DNA of 64,000 bases from Daphnia carinata (lineage: Eukaryota > Arthropoda > Branchiopoda > Diplostraca > Daphniidae). The position numbers were made by a program, and so were the translations under genes. The stretch covers positions 1 through 64,000 of the forward strand of contig NW_026712512.1 in the NCBI RefSeq assembly GCF_022539665.2, given 5' to 3'. Position 1 is the stretch's first letter, and the number at the start of each line of letters is the position of its first letter. Of this stretch, positions 10,701 through 21,383 are shown piece by piece. A model generated the notes under the pieces. The model had not been told where the DNA came from. It saw only the letters and a list, made by a program, of their open reading frames with translations, and did no database searches.

Positions 10701-12077
10701 GTTACGAGCAATATGACCGGAGCGTCCGCATCGGTGGCAGATTGGCCTTCCGTCTGCTGTTCGGGAGGGTTTAGGTTTCTCCCCTCTCCCTCCCAGGCGT
10801 AGTTGTTTAGTGCCTCGTTCCAGCTCTTCTATCCGAGCTGCCATATCGCGTATTAAATTTTTTAACTCGTCATGCGACCCTTGGCGCGTGCCGTCTCGCT
10901 TTGCGTCGTACTCGTAGGCTTCTTGTTTCAACGGAGTTTGCCTTTCTTCGGAGTCAGCATACGTGACTCGCTTGGGTGGAATAGGATCCTTCGCTTGTCC
11001 CATAAAATTAACTGCCTGATTTGGTTTCTCTGAATCCTCATATGCCCTAGTATAAATCTTGAGTGCTTTCAAAAATTCATCTGTCGTCCGGGGCTGTTTA
11101 ATGGTCATTTCTCGCTTCAAAGGCTGATTAAGCCCACGCAACAGATAATCTATTTTCTTCGCTTCAGGCATCCTTAGGTTCAACCTACGGCACTGATTTA
11201 GCACGTCGTAGAAATATCCTACGACCGTCTCCGAGGCCTCCTGTTTTCGGCTACGTAGCCTAGCTTTATGATAACGGTCGAAATCCTCCGATCGAAATGT
11301 ATCTAAAAATCGGGTTCGTAGGCCCCTTATCCCGGGTTCGGCGTCATCCGGAGCAACATCATCCCAGACCACCTCCCCTAATTGACAAGCTAGCCAATCC
11401 TTTGCTGTACCTTCTAAGAATAAGCCAAAGTATTCCGCTTTCTCAGCGGGACCCCATCCATTGAAATTGGCGGTCCTCTCGAAACGTTCCATCCATTCAG
11501 CGGCATCGTCGTCTGGTCCTCCGCGGAAGACTGGTGCTTCACGATACTGCGATGGATGAGCCGGTGCACGCTGAACGGCTCCTCCTGCCTGTGCAGGTGC
11601 ACGGGCGGGAGGTCCATCATTTCCTCTAAATTCAGCGCGCTGGGCCATTTCAAGCGTTGGTACTATCACGAGTGGTAAAGCTCCAGAAAAATCGTCTAAC
11701 CCCTTATCACTTCCTTCCCTTGAGCACTCGTTAAAGATTCCTTGCTTTTCGGCTACCTCCTGTTGCTCCCTCGGATCAATACACGTTTGTTCTCCTACAC
11801 CACTATCTCTCGATCTTGCTTCCTGAACGAGCTTCCGATACCTACAAGAGGAATTTGTCCTCGCGTTCGATTCTCCGATCGGGTTCAGTGATACGATTTC
11901 TCTTCTCGGAATGGTATGGCCGATCGCTTGGGCAGTCTGTGCCCCTACTTCTGTAACTCTCTTTAGAGATTCCGCCTGACTTCCGTCAAGACCAACGCTG
12001 CGTTGTCCTTCCCCGCTTATCGGGGACGCGGCTAACCCTCGTAAACGCCTGCTCTGCCTAGGCGGATCCGTACTCAT
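7776..12077 (-). pseudogene. Element A gag-protease-RT-RNase H polyprotein, copy 1
   Basis: One open frame of about 1,433 codons from ATG at 12077. Order of domains: gag; a CCHC zinc knuckle (CHRCGRSGHIARNC, about residue 445); an Arg/Ser/Asp-rich linker; aspartic protease (DTGA, about 623); reverse transcriptase (FCVDYRKLN, YLDD about 1065); RNase H (DACDYGLGAVLL about 1220, VTDHHALCWLL); and the start of integrase (CHHDITAG). Gag and pol share a frame with no stop between them, unlike element B. A 4-base deletion near 7780 relative to the 59-64 kb copy shifts the frame inside the integrase zinc domain, so integrase is lost from this reading. Confidence 0.88.
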
Positions 12078-12364
12078 CCACCGAGCTACGTCTCTCTCTC
12101 CCACCCAATGGTAGGCCTGTCGGGCTTTTACTACGCGCTTTCAACAACTTACTCGGACGGGTCTTCAACCTAACAGCGAATCAAGGAAATCGGCCAGGTC
12201 TGTGGTCCTGTACCACGGCAATTTAAGGCACTTTCTAGCCGGCTGGTCACACTTCCCAAGGACCCCTAAACAGCACCTGCCTCCAAGTTCCTTATTCAAA
12301 AACTCCCCAAGACCCGTGCGAAAAGAACAACAATTGCGCTTACCTTACTCAGCCTAACAGGTGG

Positions 12365-12382
12365 TACCCTGCATCTCCACCA
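12365..12382 (-). promoter_or_regulatory. Primer binding site, tRNA-Ala type
   Basis: TGGTGGAGATGCAGGGTA directly follows the LTR on the minus strand. It is complementary, with one mismatch as I recall it, to the 3' end of arthropod tRNA-Ala. Element B has the same 18 bases. Confidence 0.65.
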
Positions 12383-12648
12383 TGTCACGGACGGATCTTG
12401 TACCAAGATAGAGACGTCGTGCTTCAGATTAAAAGATAATGTGTATTTCACCAAAAGGATTAATAACACAACTGCAAACTAATTGCCCTAACCAATTAAT
12501 CAAAAAGCCACACAGAAGTGCAATATCGCCCCTTTTATATCCGGCGACGAGGGTGGTGCTCCAATGGACGGCCATAATTGGGGCGGGATTTCCGTCCTAG
12601 CGCTGTTGTCGCTACTGCAGTGGCGAATCGGATATTGCCAACGTAACA
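12383..12648 (-). repeat. 5' LTR of element A, copy 1
   Basis: 266 bp beginning TGTTACG and ending GTGACA on the minus strand, next to the primer site. A TATA box (TATAAAAG, minus strand, 12539-12532) would sit in U3. No second LTR exists in this copy. Confidence 0.75.
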
Positions 12649-12970
12649 ATATTCATGAGCGTTTATTCGATCATTCTAAACTATGACATGTGTTTTCTTT
12701 TGTTGTTTCAAATATTTTAACCTGTCCATCGTCTGCCTAGATGAAGCTTTCTCATCGTAAACATTTTTTTTTTCAGAAAATGAGTCTTCTGGAAGAAGAA
12801 CTTTTGCCACCGAACGATTTGACATCAAACAAATGAATGTATACTTGTGAGTATTGACCAAACAGATGTCGCGGTTCTTCATTAATCATCAGTCTCATAT
12901 TTAATGTGTTCGAAAAAGAAAAACTTCAAATAGTTGGAAAAATGCCAACGTTAAAGACTGTATTGGATGG

Positions 12971-12995
12971 TGACGTGACGTGACGTGACGTGACG
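12971..12995. repeat. TGACG pentanucleotide microsatellite
   Basis: Five perfect TGACG units. The copies near 31783 and 51665 have four plus a TTACG variant. TGACGT(G/C) is the CREB/ATF core, so this could act as a binding cluster or be neutral slippage. Confidence 0.7.
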
Positions 12996-13141
12996 GCCAT
13001 CATAACAGTTCCGACATTTGTGTCACATGGGGAAGAGAAACATTTTGACCCGTAATGATGCATCACTCGTGTCAATTGCACTAAAACCCTATAATCTTTT
13101 TTTTTTCTTAAAATCTTTTTAAACATACTGAATAGTAAAAA

Positions 13142-13368
13142 ATGTCATTGAAAATATTATCCTCTATTTCTGCGGCTCGAAAAATCTTTTCTCGTCCTGC
13201 GAATGGTATTATTTTAAAATTAATTACACACCTGATTGTTACATTGAGTTAATTGTATTTTTTTTTCTGTATCACGATACGGCGATTTTTTTTCCTACTT
13301 CGTCTTACGCAATTATCTTCAGCTACACAATCATGGCAAATGACTGTCAATGGCATTAGCAACCCATG
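13142..13368 (+). other. Candidate two-exon reading frame with a mitochondrial-presequence-like start
   Basis: An ATG at 13142 opens MSLKILSSISAARKIFSRPA, rich in Ser, Arg and Lys with no acidic residue, as in mitochondrial presequences. A possible GT donor at about 13205 and a good acceptor (ATCTTCAG, about 13322) would join it in frame to TQSWQMTVNGISNP and a TGA. It is too short to be a complete known protein and I do not recognise it. Copies start at 31955 and 51837. Possibly the 5' end of a captured gene. Confidence 0.25.
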
Positions 13369-13504
13369 ATTACTTTGTAATTTTTGTATTATTAATTATT
13401 AGGAAACATTTATACATCACACACATTTTATTACAACTGACACATTTACATAATTGACACCAGAAACATACACACACACATGACACCAATTACACTTTCT
13501 GCAA

Positions 13505-13570
13505 CTATTGGGTATTAAACCCTAATATTCGGCATAGCTTGCCGATACTCAACCATTGAGCTATAGTCAC
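13505..13570 (-). ncRNA. Degenerate tRNA-like sequence (SINE-like)
   Basis: On the minus strand, TATAGCTCAATGGTTGAGTA has the A box and D-arm pairing. A hairpin CGGCA...TGCCG stands at the anticodon position, and AGGGTTTAATACCC at the T arm (B box GGTTTAATACC). The anticodon loop lacks the expected U33, so it is probably a tRNA-derived relic. Repeated near 32315 and 52205. Confidence 0.4.
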
Positions 13571-13675
13571 ATATAATTTCAGTCTCGTATACCTTGAGTC
13601 AACGCACGATCATTTTGTATAGTCAATGTTTTCTTCTTGCTATGCTATTTGCCAGTCTGATCAGCGACTGTATAA

Positions 13676-13755
13676 CTATCATAGCTTATTTGTAAAGCGT
13701 CTGGCTGCGGGTATCAACATACTAAGGTTGAAACCCAGTTCGATGCTCAACCTTG
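13676..13755 (+). ncRNA. Second tRNA-like sequence
   Basis: Plus strand: ATAGCTTATTTGTAAAGCG (A box and D arm), then a GTTCGATGC B box about 50 bases on. The T stem pairs poorly. Lying 110 bp from the previous one in the opposite orientation, it suggests SINE debris. Copies near 32490 and 52370. Confidence 0.33.
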
Positions 13756-14315
13756 GACTAAATTAACACATGAATTCTCTCTTCTATAGCTTGAGTCATA
13801 ATATTATTCTATAGTCAATGTATCTCATCTCGATATGCTATTTGTTAGTCTCCTTTCTTATGGTGTAAATACCGCAGATTATACGTAGAAAGTCCGCTTT
13901 TGACTTCAGTAATTGCTCACACAGGAATAACACAGTTTTGCACACACAATCAGATCGGTTGAGCACCAAACTGATCTTGGTACTTTTATCTCGATTGTTT
14001 TCACCTGTTTCACTTCACGTTGAGGGGAAGCACACGTGCACTGTGGGAGCTTGTGGTAGTTCTCTCTATGGATTAATGCAACGGTTTATTTGTATCTGGA
14101 CTGCTGGAACTGCCGATTGCACAACCGCCAGACTAATATTTGAAATTGCTAATTCTTCAATCGCGGCTGTTACATCATTATTGGATCCCAATTCTTCGTT
14201 TTTTTCTCCTGAAAATGAACGAAAACCAGTAAATAAAAGATCTATGTAGTAGATCAAATTGTCCTAATGATAGTATTGAATAAGAATAAAAAAGCGAGAC
14301 GAAAAACACAACAAC

Positions 14316-15998
14316 TTAAACGATAATCTGGGAATGAAATCCCAAACCGAATGCTGACCTATTGAAGCTAAGAGGATCATTGAAGGAATTATCACCAAGT
14401 CTGTTGAAGTTGTCCATCATGACTACTGCTGGCGATGACTGAGGCAACGGAAGGTCAAATTTGGCTTCGATTTCCCTTAAACTAGGCGGAATGATGACCT
14501 CAGCGTGAGTTTCCGAGTATTCTTCCTCTGCATAAATATTGGCAGCGGTGCCCAAAAGAAGAATAATCAATCCGCACACGAACAGTACCTAACGCACGGA
14601 GAATTCTTTAGTTATTGCGAGTGACAAAATTCTTCGAAGACCCACTTTGGCAATCCAGCGTTCACCAGAAGTCGATGGGGCAACTTGCAGATAAATCCAC
14701 GCAGGCGCAACACAACAAACTGCCGTTCCTGAAGTGGCACCCACCAGACCTAAAACGAACTCGACATTCGGAATGCAGATACCAACAGACACCAATCGAC
14801 ATTTATATTTTCTTTTTCATCTTATTGTACTAGATTTCAATAAACTTTACCTATTATTAAGGTTGCCGTGACGATTATGAATGTCAGGATTTTGAAACGG
14901 AAATCCGAAAGTGAGCCGGTTGTTCCTCCTGACATCCCGCCACTAGTTTCAGACGTCTGAAGGGATTCCTCAACTTAAAAAACAAACAAAAGCAAACACT
15001 TTGGCATAACGATTACATCATCAATGAATTAACGCTTTACCTTTCCATACACTAATGAATGAAAGCTTGTCCTGCAGGGCAAAACACACGACGGAAAGCT
15101 CAAGATAATCGATAGCAGGAATCCCACTTTCATAAGGTCAGTTACAAAAGACGGCGCAAAACTTATGAGGATATTGCTTAGTCGAGACAAAATATGACCC
15201 AATGAAATTCGTCAGATTTTCCTAGGCAAAAAGTTTACAATATGTTGACTTGCCAGTAAAATGCGTATCCGCAAAGGCTATTCCTACCCATCCGGTAGCC
15301 AGCTATTCCTACCCCCATGTACATAAAAGTGCACAAATCAATGGCTGTCGATATTACTCGATCCATTGCTTTTAGGGAAGGTTCTGGTATACTTCGAACA
15401 CCTGCCTATGCATTTAAAAAGCTGATCATTAAATCTGGCATTCTCCTTGTCAATTTAAATATTTCCACTCACGTTTGGCATCATAAAGCTATGGAAAATA
15501 TCGGTACGCATTGGAGTACACCCCCCATTTTCCATACTTCAATATTTGAAGACATTCCTTCGGTTAGGCCCTGGACATCAGCCTCAAAGAAGGACTGAAA
15601 AAAAAATCTGTCATAACTGCACTGTTATTTTGGTAGCATACTTCATGTAGAAGGATGCATAAAACATAATTAAGGGCAGGGAATCATATACATGCTTTCA
15701 AAACCAATAACATGTACTACATAGCCACAGAAACTGTTGACACTACATCCAATGTTTCAATATCTCTCAAGAGGCACAGAGGTATATGATGAACATGCCA
15801 TTTCCTGTGTATGATTAAGTTATATATTTTAGAACCTTATGGAAATAATATCACTGGCATCCAGTAGAGACCTTACCTGCCATAAGAATAAGTATTCGTG
15901 CTGACTGCAAGGAGTAATTTACACCTATTTTGATTAATATTTCTGGACCGAGATCGCCAAGTACAACCAGATAGGCAATGCAGCAGCCCAGATAATGG
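14316..15998 (-). pseudogene. SLC38A10-like transporter relic, copy 2
   Basis: Same exon chain as copy 1, with the 3' part visible. Exons are 15877-15998, about 15690-15790, 15473-15594, 15254-15405, 15041-15177, 14851-14968 and 14782-14316. The last exon is one frame interrupted by a single TAG (14589-14591). Beyond that stop the frame continues with a hydrophobic segment (FVCGLIILLLGTAANIYA), an acidic tail, and a stop at 14316. This copy alone has a 13-bp partial duplication inside the 15254-15405 exon, which shifts the frame. A C-to-T change at 15178 alters the acceptor of the 15041-15177 exon. A possible further exon lies at about 14240-14066. Clearly non-functional as read. Confidence 0.82.
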
Positions 15999-17339
15999 CT
16001 ATTTCCTCATTTCGCCCTTAGATTTTTATATGTTAAGGAAATGCTTAAATATTCGGCAGAGATAGGAGTTTCGGTTTGACAGTTTTTATTTTAATTATTG
16101 AAAAAATAGGCAAAAAGGTTGCGCTAAGCACTTGACTGACATACTAGTATCCTCCAGACCTGCCCCGATGGAGATCATATTGCTGTACTATATGATCCCC
16201 ATCTCGCATCAGCTGATAGCTCTTACATCTCTATTCAGTTCTGCATTGGAATGGGGGCCAATGATTGGTGGACCAATCATTGTGGGTGCCATCATCATCA
16301 TACCAACGCTTGACGTTTCGAGTTGTAATTGCTTACAGACTCTTGGTACTAGTTCCCAACATTGGGAGGGTACCATACCCAGTCATTGTTCAAGTGCCGC
16401 TACGTTAAAGATGTTCATGCAACTATTATATACCGTGAATGACGACCCTAAACCATGTTGATAACGCTAGCGGGCATTTTCCGTCTTAAACTAATTCTCA
16501 TTTAAATTCAGTGAAACTATTGCACAATGTAATAAATGAACTGTATTCAGAAAATAGTGATAAACAACATCCAAGGTAATTATAAACAAAACACTTGAGT
16601 AAATGTTTAAAATTTTTAATTATTATGTAGCACTCACGAATTAGGGCGTGGCATCACGCACCGTTAATGACATGCAAGAATACTCCATATCACCTTGCGG
16701 CCGATTTTGGCACTAGTGCATTCATGCATTGGCTTGGTGCTATTCTAGTTGTGAAGGGAAAGTAAGTTAAAGCTAATGTAGGTTTGTCATTATTTATTTT
16801 TTGCATTCATATCCAAACGTATAAGTAGCCCTGCATGCAGCTCATCGCGTCTGTTGGGCCATAATACTTTAACAATCACGGTTTCTAAATTTCCGCTTTG
16901 GAAAACAATGATCTTATGCCACATTCCCAGGACTTATCAAGTCTAGTTGATAATGGTTGTTCGTAATTACAATCCATTCAGTTGTCACCATGAATATTCC
17001 ACAAAGGATTTTTTGAACGTTAGTTACCTTTTGGGTTATGCGTTAAATATTGAGTCTACATGTTCAGGTATAATACATATGCATATGCATGCAAGTATAT
17101 ACATAAAATACATATGCAAACGTTGAATAATCAAAGAAGTTTGATGTTTCACGCTAGCGCTGTAGCGTACTGGCGCGCTGGTAATGGTTTCGATTCGCAC
17201 ACACATTTATTTCATATTTTAGATTACTCCAAAAGTATAAACTCTACGTAAAGACAAATTCCATTTTCATGTTCCTTGAGTAATTTTTAATCAGAATCAT
17301 CTATAGTTATCTAGATTCAATGCTATTATTTTTTAATAG

Positions 17340-18063
17340 GAAAAAATTTTAAGCCCGACAATATAAGCGCGGGCTTATTTTTTAACCCAACTTTACCGTT
17401 TTTTACGTTTTATTAAAAAACTTTGAGTCCCACGAGAACACAGTCCTCACAATCGTGATCCCCGTTCAATTCTGCATCGAAACCATGTATTTTAAGCGAA
17501 ATCTAACATTTTGTCAAAATTGCTAAGAGATAAGGCCTTCTCACTTTTGTCAAAATCGTAAAAAATCGAAATCTCTCGGAATGCGATGAAAATCCCACAG
17601 TATAACCCTATTTTAACGCGGATTCAGAAAAAACCATTTGTTTTATTTTCAAGTAAGCCGTTTTTGAAATAATCGTAATTTAAAGATAAAGTCGGGCTTA
17701 TTTTTTTAGTCGGGCTTATTTTTTTAAACCCAACTTCCCCGTTTTTTACGTTTTATTAAAACACTATGAGTTCCACGAGAAAACAACCCTCATATTCGTG
17801 ATGCCCGTTCAATTCTGCATCGAAACCACGTATTTAAAGCGAAATCTAAAATTTTGTTTTTTCTCGCTTTTCCATTTTTCCTCAAATCCTAGATTTCATT
17901 AAAAATACAGTATTCCGATGCGAAATTGATCGCTGATCATGAAAATGGGGTATGTTTTTATATCAGACTTCTATTTTTTGAATTAACCCGTAAAAAAAAA
18001 CAGAAAGTCGGGGTTATTAAGTCGGGCTTATTTAGTCGGGCTTAAAATATTTTTCGGTCAGTG
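17340..18063. mobile_element. Tc1/mariner-like non-autonomous element, unit 2
   Basis: Collinear copy of 2661-3363 with an extra GTCGGGCTTATT module at about 17693-17717 and near 18007-18030. The number of these short modules varies between units. Confidence 0.58.
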
Positions 18064-18199
18064 TATAGACAATTAACTAGAAATGTGACCGGTAGATGGC
18101 GATAGAAGTCAAACAGAAAAAAAAACAATATTTTTTATTTTTATTTGGGTAAAACGGATTGCCGTATTGCCATATGTACTCTTGTTTTTGGTTAACGAT

Positions 18200-18745
18200 A
18201 TGGATGCAATTACATTCAATGAGCGATGCCTGGAAGATAACTACTACTACACATTAGGTTGCGATGATTCCTCCAGTGTAAGTTTCGGTCAGATTTGTGC
18301 TGTTTGTTCTTTTTTTTTAGTTCTGTATATTCACTTCATACATAAATAGGTTGACCAAATATTAACCGAATACAAACACAGAGTATTACGTTGTCATCCT
18401 GATAAGAATCCATATGACAAGTCCACTACTCAGTTTCAAAAACTTCAGGTAAATAGATTCTGCACATTAACCAAGTAATGTGATAGATACAGTTAATTTC
18501 TGGTCATTCCAACAGGAAGCTAAGGAGGTGCTCTGTGACCCAGAAAAGCGAAATGATTATGGCAGATGGAAAACAAGTGGAATAACAATTTCATACAAGC
18601 AATGGATTGTCATAAATAAACGATCTACTGCCGTAAGTATTATATGTGCAACATCAGGATGTCTTTCTATGTAGGTTTAAAGTAAAATAGATTGAAATAT
18701 TAAAATTAACACAGGTTCTCCACTGGGCCGTACCAAAACATGAAC
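18200..18745 (+). pseudogene. DNAJC12: DNAJC12-like, copy 2: open J domain, 3' end fused to Tyr-rich repeat
   Basis: Exons 18200-18277, 18350-18448, 18516-18632 and 18715 to about 18745. The HPD motif is intact and exon 2 is open (GAA at the codon that is TAA in copies 1 and 5). Two replacements stand out: D to N before the YYY tract, and D to G in DYDRW. Exon 4 is broken at about 18746 by a switch into Tyr-rich repeat DNA in a different frame, which runs to a stop about 23 codons later. The gene could still make a J domain with a foreign tail. Whether it is expressed is unknown. Confidence 0.8.
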
Positions 18746-19636
18746 AAAAAATGTTACGTGGAACCTGCCTACTATACCACAATTTATGCTGCTCCGTCTT
18801 ACTACATCACGAAGGCTGCTGAATACTACACAACGACTTAGGCCGCTCCAGCTTATTACGCTGAGGCTCCGCAGTACTACACAACAAAGGCTTCCGAGTA
18901 CACAACATATGCTGCGCCAAGCTACTATACCGAGCCTTCCATGTTCTACACCACAACATATGCCTCCCCAGTTTCCTACACCGAAGCTCCGCCGTACTAC
19001 ACCACAAAGGCTACTGAATACTAAACGACTTCAGCCTCGGAGTATGCCCTGTGTACACACAGAAGGCTGAATGCTACACCACAACTTACGCAGCTTCAGC
19101 TTACTACACTGAGGCTCCGCAATACTACACTACAAAGGCGCCCGAGTACTACACCACAACCAGACTTGCCGTCCGATTATTTCTTGAGCGATTATCGGTA
19201 GCCGTCGATAATCGCAAAAAAATGATCGGCGATCATTCGTCTGTTGAAAAAATTTGATCGGCGATTAAATTTCTTAGCGATTGTTTTTCCGATTATTTTT
19301 GACCGCCATCTAGCAGTAAGAAAATAACTTGCCATTGTTTAAATTGAAAAAATTGAAACAAGTGAAAATTTTAAAAAAAGCGTCTGCTACAAAAATGACA
19401 AAGCTATGAGTAGACTTTCATATAGTCTCATCTACCGTTCATAGATGTCGCTAAATAATCGAAAAATAATCGCGATTAAAAATTAATTTTTTTCCACTTT
19501 AATCGCCGATTTCGATTATTTTAAAATAATTTGATCGCCGATTAAAATTTTAATCGAAATCGCAATCGCGATTAATTTTCAATCGCGATTACGGCAGGTC
19601 TGACCACAACGCATGCTGCGCGAAGTGTTTAGTAAA
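18746..19636 (+). pseudogene. Tyr-rich repeat protein fragment, interrupted by a hAT-like element
   Basis: Begins without a 5' end, directly at the break in DNAJC12 exon 4. Its first bases match 27284 onward of the third Tyr-rich gene. The frame reads YYTTIYAAPSYYITKAAEYY and similar modules, with stops TAG at 18839-18841 and TAA at 19022-19024. The insert 19161-19602 splits it. This is a 3' fragment of a gene for a secreted, repeat-built protein (see 26736), and is not functional. Confidence 0.8.
19161..19602. mobile_element. hAT-like non-autonomous transposon (MITE)
   Basis: 442 bp with 12-bp inverted ends CAGACTTGCCGT / ACGGCAGGTCTG (one mismatch) and a perfect 8-bp target duplication ACCACAAC (19153-19160, 19603-19610). 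Starting CA(G) and an 8-bp duplication are hallmarks of the hAT superfamily. The interior is full of self-complementary CGATTA / TAATCG blocks and has no transposase. Removing it restores a continuous Thr-Thr Tyr-rich repeat. Confidence 0.85.
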
Positions 19637-20204
19637 ATTTTATCAAAATAAATATTTCCCGAAATTAAGCGAGTAACGTTTTTAGAACTATTACACTGAA
19701 CGACCAAAGTATTATTAATCGTAATAATTGCGTTGTCCGCCAAGCTCAATAGTTAAAAATAATTAGATCTTGTTTTCTTATTTGCTGTCCTCGTTCCAAA
19801 ATGAGTATTTTCCTGCCATGTATATATGCATTAACTAGTCGTTCCATACGAAAGTGGTATATAAATGAAATGTTGAATACAGCTATTATGTCGTTATTCA
19901 ATCCGTGCTTGTTTCTATTCTTTATTACATATGAAGATGGATGAAGACGATTTCATTTAGTGTTTGTACAACATTGTAATTGCTGAACACAATTATGCAT
20001 TAGGACATTTGTGGGGGATATATCATGGTTATTCACAAAATAGAAATGAATTTATTTATACAGTCGCATAGCACAAATCTCATTTATTCATTGCGTTAGT
20101 CCATTGGCATTGTTAAGTTGTTGTGGTTAAAACCCATTATGTTTCGGTTTTTAATTAAATAGCAGAATGAAATGTAAATTTTTCTTTCGTTTGCACCTGC
20201 ACAG
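19637..20204. other. Diverged flank 1 of the Tyr-rich array
   Basis: Related to 23859-24357 and 28000-28400, with shared landmarks such as the start ACACTGA.CGACC and GCTGTCCTCGTTCCAA. It is non-coding by eye. The start resembles a Tc1/mariner end after a TA, so part of this flank could be a transposon relic. Confidence 0.45.
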
Positions 20205-20935
20205 CTAATGGCTATTTCCTAATTTCACCCTGAGATTTCTGTGTTAAGGAATGCTTATTAATTATTGGGAAAATAGCCAAAAAGGTTGCGCTAAGCACTT
20301 GATTGACATACTATTCGTAACCTCCAGACCTGCCAGGATAGACTGAATCATATAGTACAGCTATTGATTCGATCCATCGTGGCATCAGCTGATAGCCCTT
20401 ACATCTCTATTCAGTTTTGCGTTGGAATGGTGGGCCAATGCCATACCAACGCTTGACGTTTCGAGTTGTAATTGCTTACAGACTCTTGGTTACTAGTATT
20501 CCATTTATTTCCCTATTCCCATAGTGGGAGGGTGCCATACCCAGTCATTTCAAGTGCCGCTACGTTAAGTTGCTCACGCAATTATTATATACCTTGAATT
20601 ACGGCCCCAAAACATGTTGCTGACGTTATCGTGTATTTTTCGTCATAAAACAACTCCCATTTAAATTCGGCGAAACTATTGTACAATGTAATAAATGAGC
20701 TGTACCAAGAAAATTGTGATAAATAACATCCAAGGTAATTATAAAACAAAAAACTTAAGAAAATGTTTTAAATTTTCAATTATTATTTCTCGCTCACGAA
20801 TTAGGGTGCGGCATCACGCACCGTTAATGGTATGCAAGAATACTCCGTATCACCTGGCGGCCAACATTGAAACTAATGTCTTCACGCATTGGCTGGGCGT
20901 TATTGTAGTTGTGAGGTGAAAATAGAAGTTAAATT
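20205..20935. repeat. Diverged homologue of unit segment 1330-2095
   Basis: Aligns by eye along its length with 1330-2095 of the young unit, with many substitutions and short indels, and lacks the CCAAT palindrome. Neither strand gives a convincing conserved frame. Confidence 0.7.
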
Positions 20936-21267
20936 CGTAAAGCCGTTGTAAGATCGTAATTACTTATTTTTGGCATTTGTTGTTAATCCTGCAATTCCAA
21001 TGTTGACATCGCGTTGTCATCCCAGGACATCAATTTTCCCCTACCGACTAATGAAAATGAAGACAAAAGAGCGGTTGTGGGATCAGTTGAAAATATTCTT
21101 GTTTTCACCGACTGCGTGGATTTAAATCGCAACCGCCAATGGCCAAAAGGGAAGAGAATGTCACCAGGTACGTGACAACGTCATTAAAGGTGGGGTAAGA
21201 ATGTTATATCTCATTTGTTTATATGCCACAGGCTAGTGGCGTGCATTAGGGGGGAACAAAAAGCTCA

Positions 21268-21275
21268 TATAAAAA
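21268..21275 (+). promoter_or_regulatory. TATA box of the second Tyr-rich gene
   Basis: TATAAAAA lies about 115 bp upstream of the ATG at 21384, with room for a start site near 21300 and a short 5' UTR. The third Tyr-rich gene has no matching promoter. Confidence 0.5.
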
Positions 21276-21383
21276 GAAGGCAAAACACATTTGAAATTAT
21301 TCGAGTCGGCTCGTCGAACAGCAATGGTAGTAAATCGAGCGTCGCACATCCGTTCTCTATCAAGACAACATTATCTTACGATC

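Larger units (their letters stand above)
5610..12648 (-). mobile_element. Ty3/Gypsy retrotransposon 'element A', copy 1 (3' truncated)
   Basis: Minus-strand element with 5' LTR (12383-12648), tRNA-Ala-type primer site, fused gag-pol and an integrase-plus-envelope-like region. It has no 3' LTR. The coding region simply stops at 5610, where host sequence begins. The unit at 28.5-40.2 kb shows the site without the element (about 31462), and comparison reveals no target-site duplication. The 3' end was therefore lost with one flank, or a truncated copy was joined in. The same junctions occur in all three copies, so the truncated form was duplicated with the unit. Confidence 0.92.
12649..14315. 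other. Block between element A and transporter relic, copy 1
   Basis: Contains an exon-like block after a long T tract (12778-12850, reading SSGRRTFATERFDIKQMNV before a stop). It also has the TGACG microsatellite (12971-12995), a possible presequence exon at 13142, two tRNA-like sequences (13505-13570, 13676-13755), and direct repeats of the tail region around 13603-13660 and 13790-13855. I recognise no intact gene. Equivalent blocks are at about 31463-33082 and 51345-52970. The plus-strand open frame at 13938-14249 starts at a non-ATG codon and overlaps a possible last exon of the minus-strand transporter. Confidence 0.4.
1..14654. repeat. Tandem segmental-duplication unit, copy 1
   Basis: The first bases of the window recur almost exactly at 14655, 40233 and 53349, which sets the period. 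This copy is 14,654 bp. In order it holds the minus-strand SLC38A10-like relic (1-1337), a CCAAT inverted repeat, a tRNA-like sequence, a Tc1-like element, the DNAJC12 copy (3501-4069), candidate exon debris, element A (5610-12648) and the block 12649-14315. Differences between copies are scattered substitutions plus a few large indels, so the duplications look recent. Seen directly in the sequence. The mechanism (unequal crossing-over) is inferred, and an assembly artefact cannot be ruled out. Confidence 0.93.
14655..18750. repeat. Tandem unit, copy 2 (left part only)
   Basis: This collinear copy of 1 to about 4046 ends abruptly inside DNAJC12 exon 4. There the sequence switches to Tyr-codon repeats at about 18746-18751. 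It differs from copy 1 by small indels, including a 13-bp insertion at about 15280 and a shorter poly-A run near 15600. Its DNAJC12 J-domain exons are open. Confidence 0.92.

Noticed and set aside
13938-14249. Plus-strand open frame of 103 codons
   Set aside because: No ATG start, and it overlaps a possible minus-strand exon. No recognisable domain.
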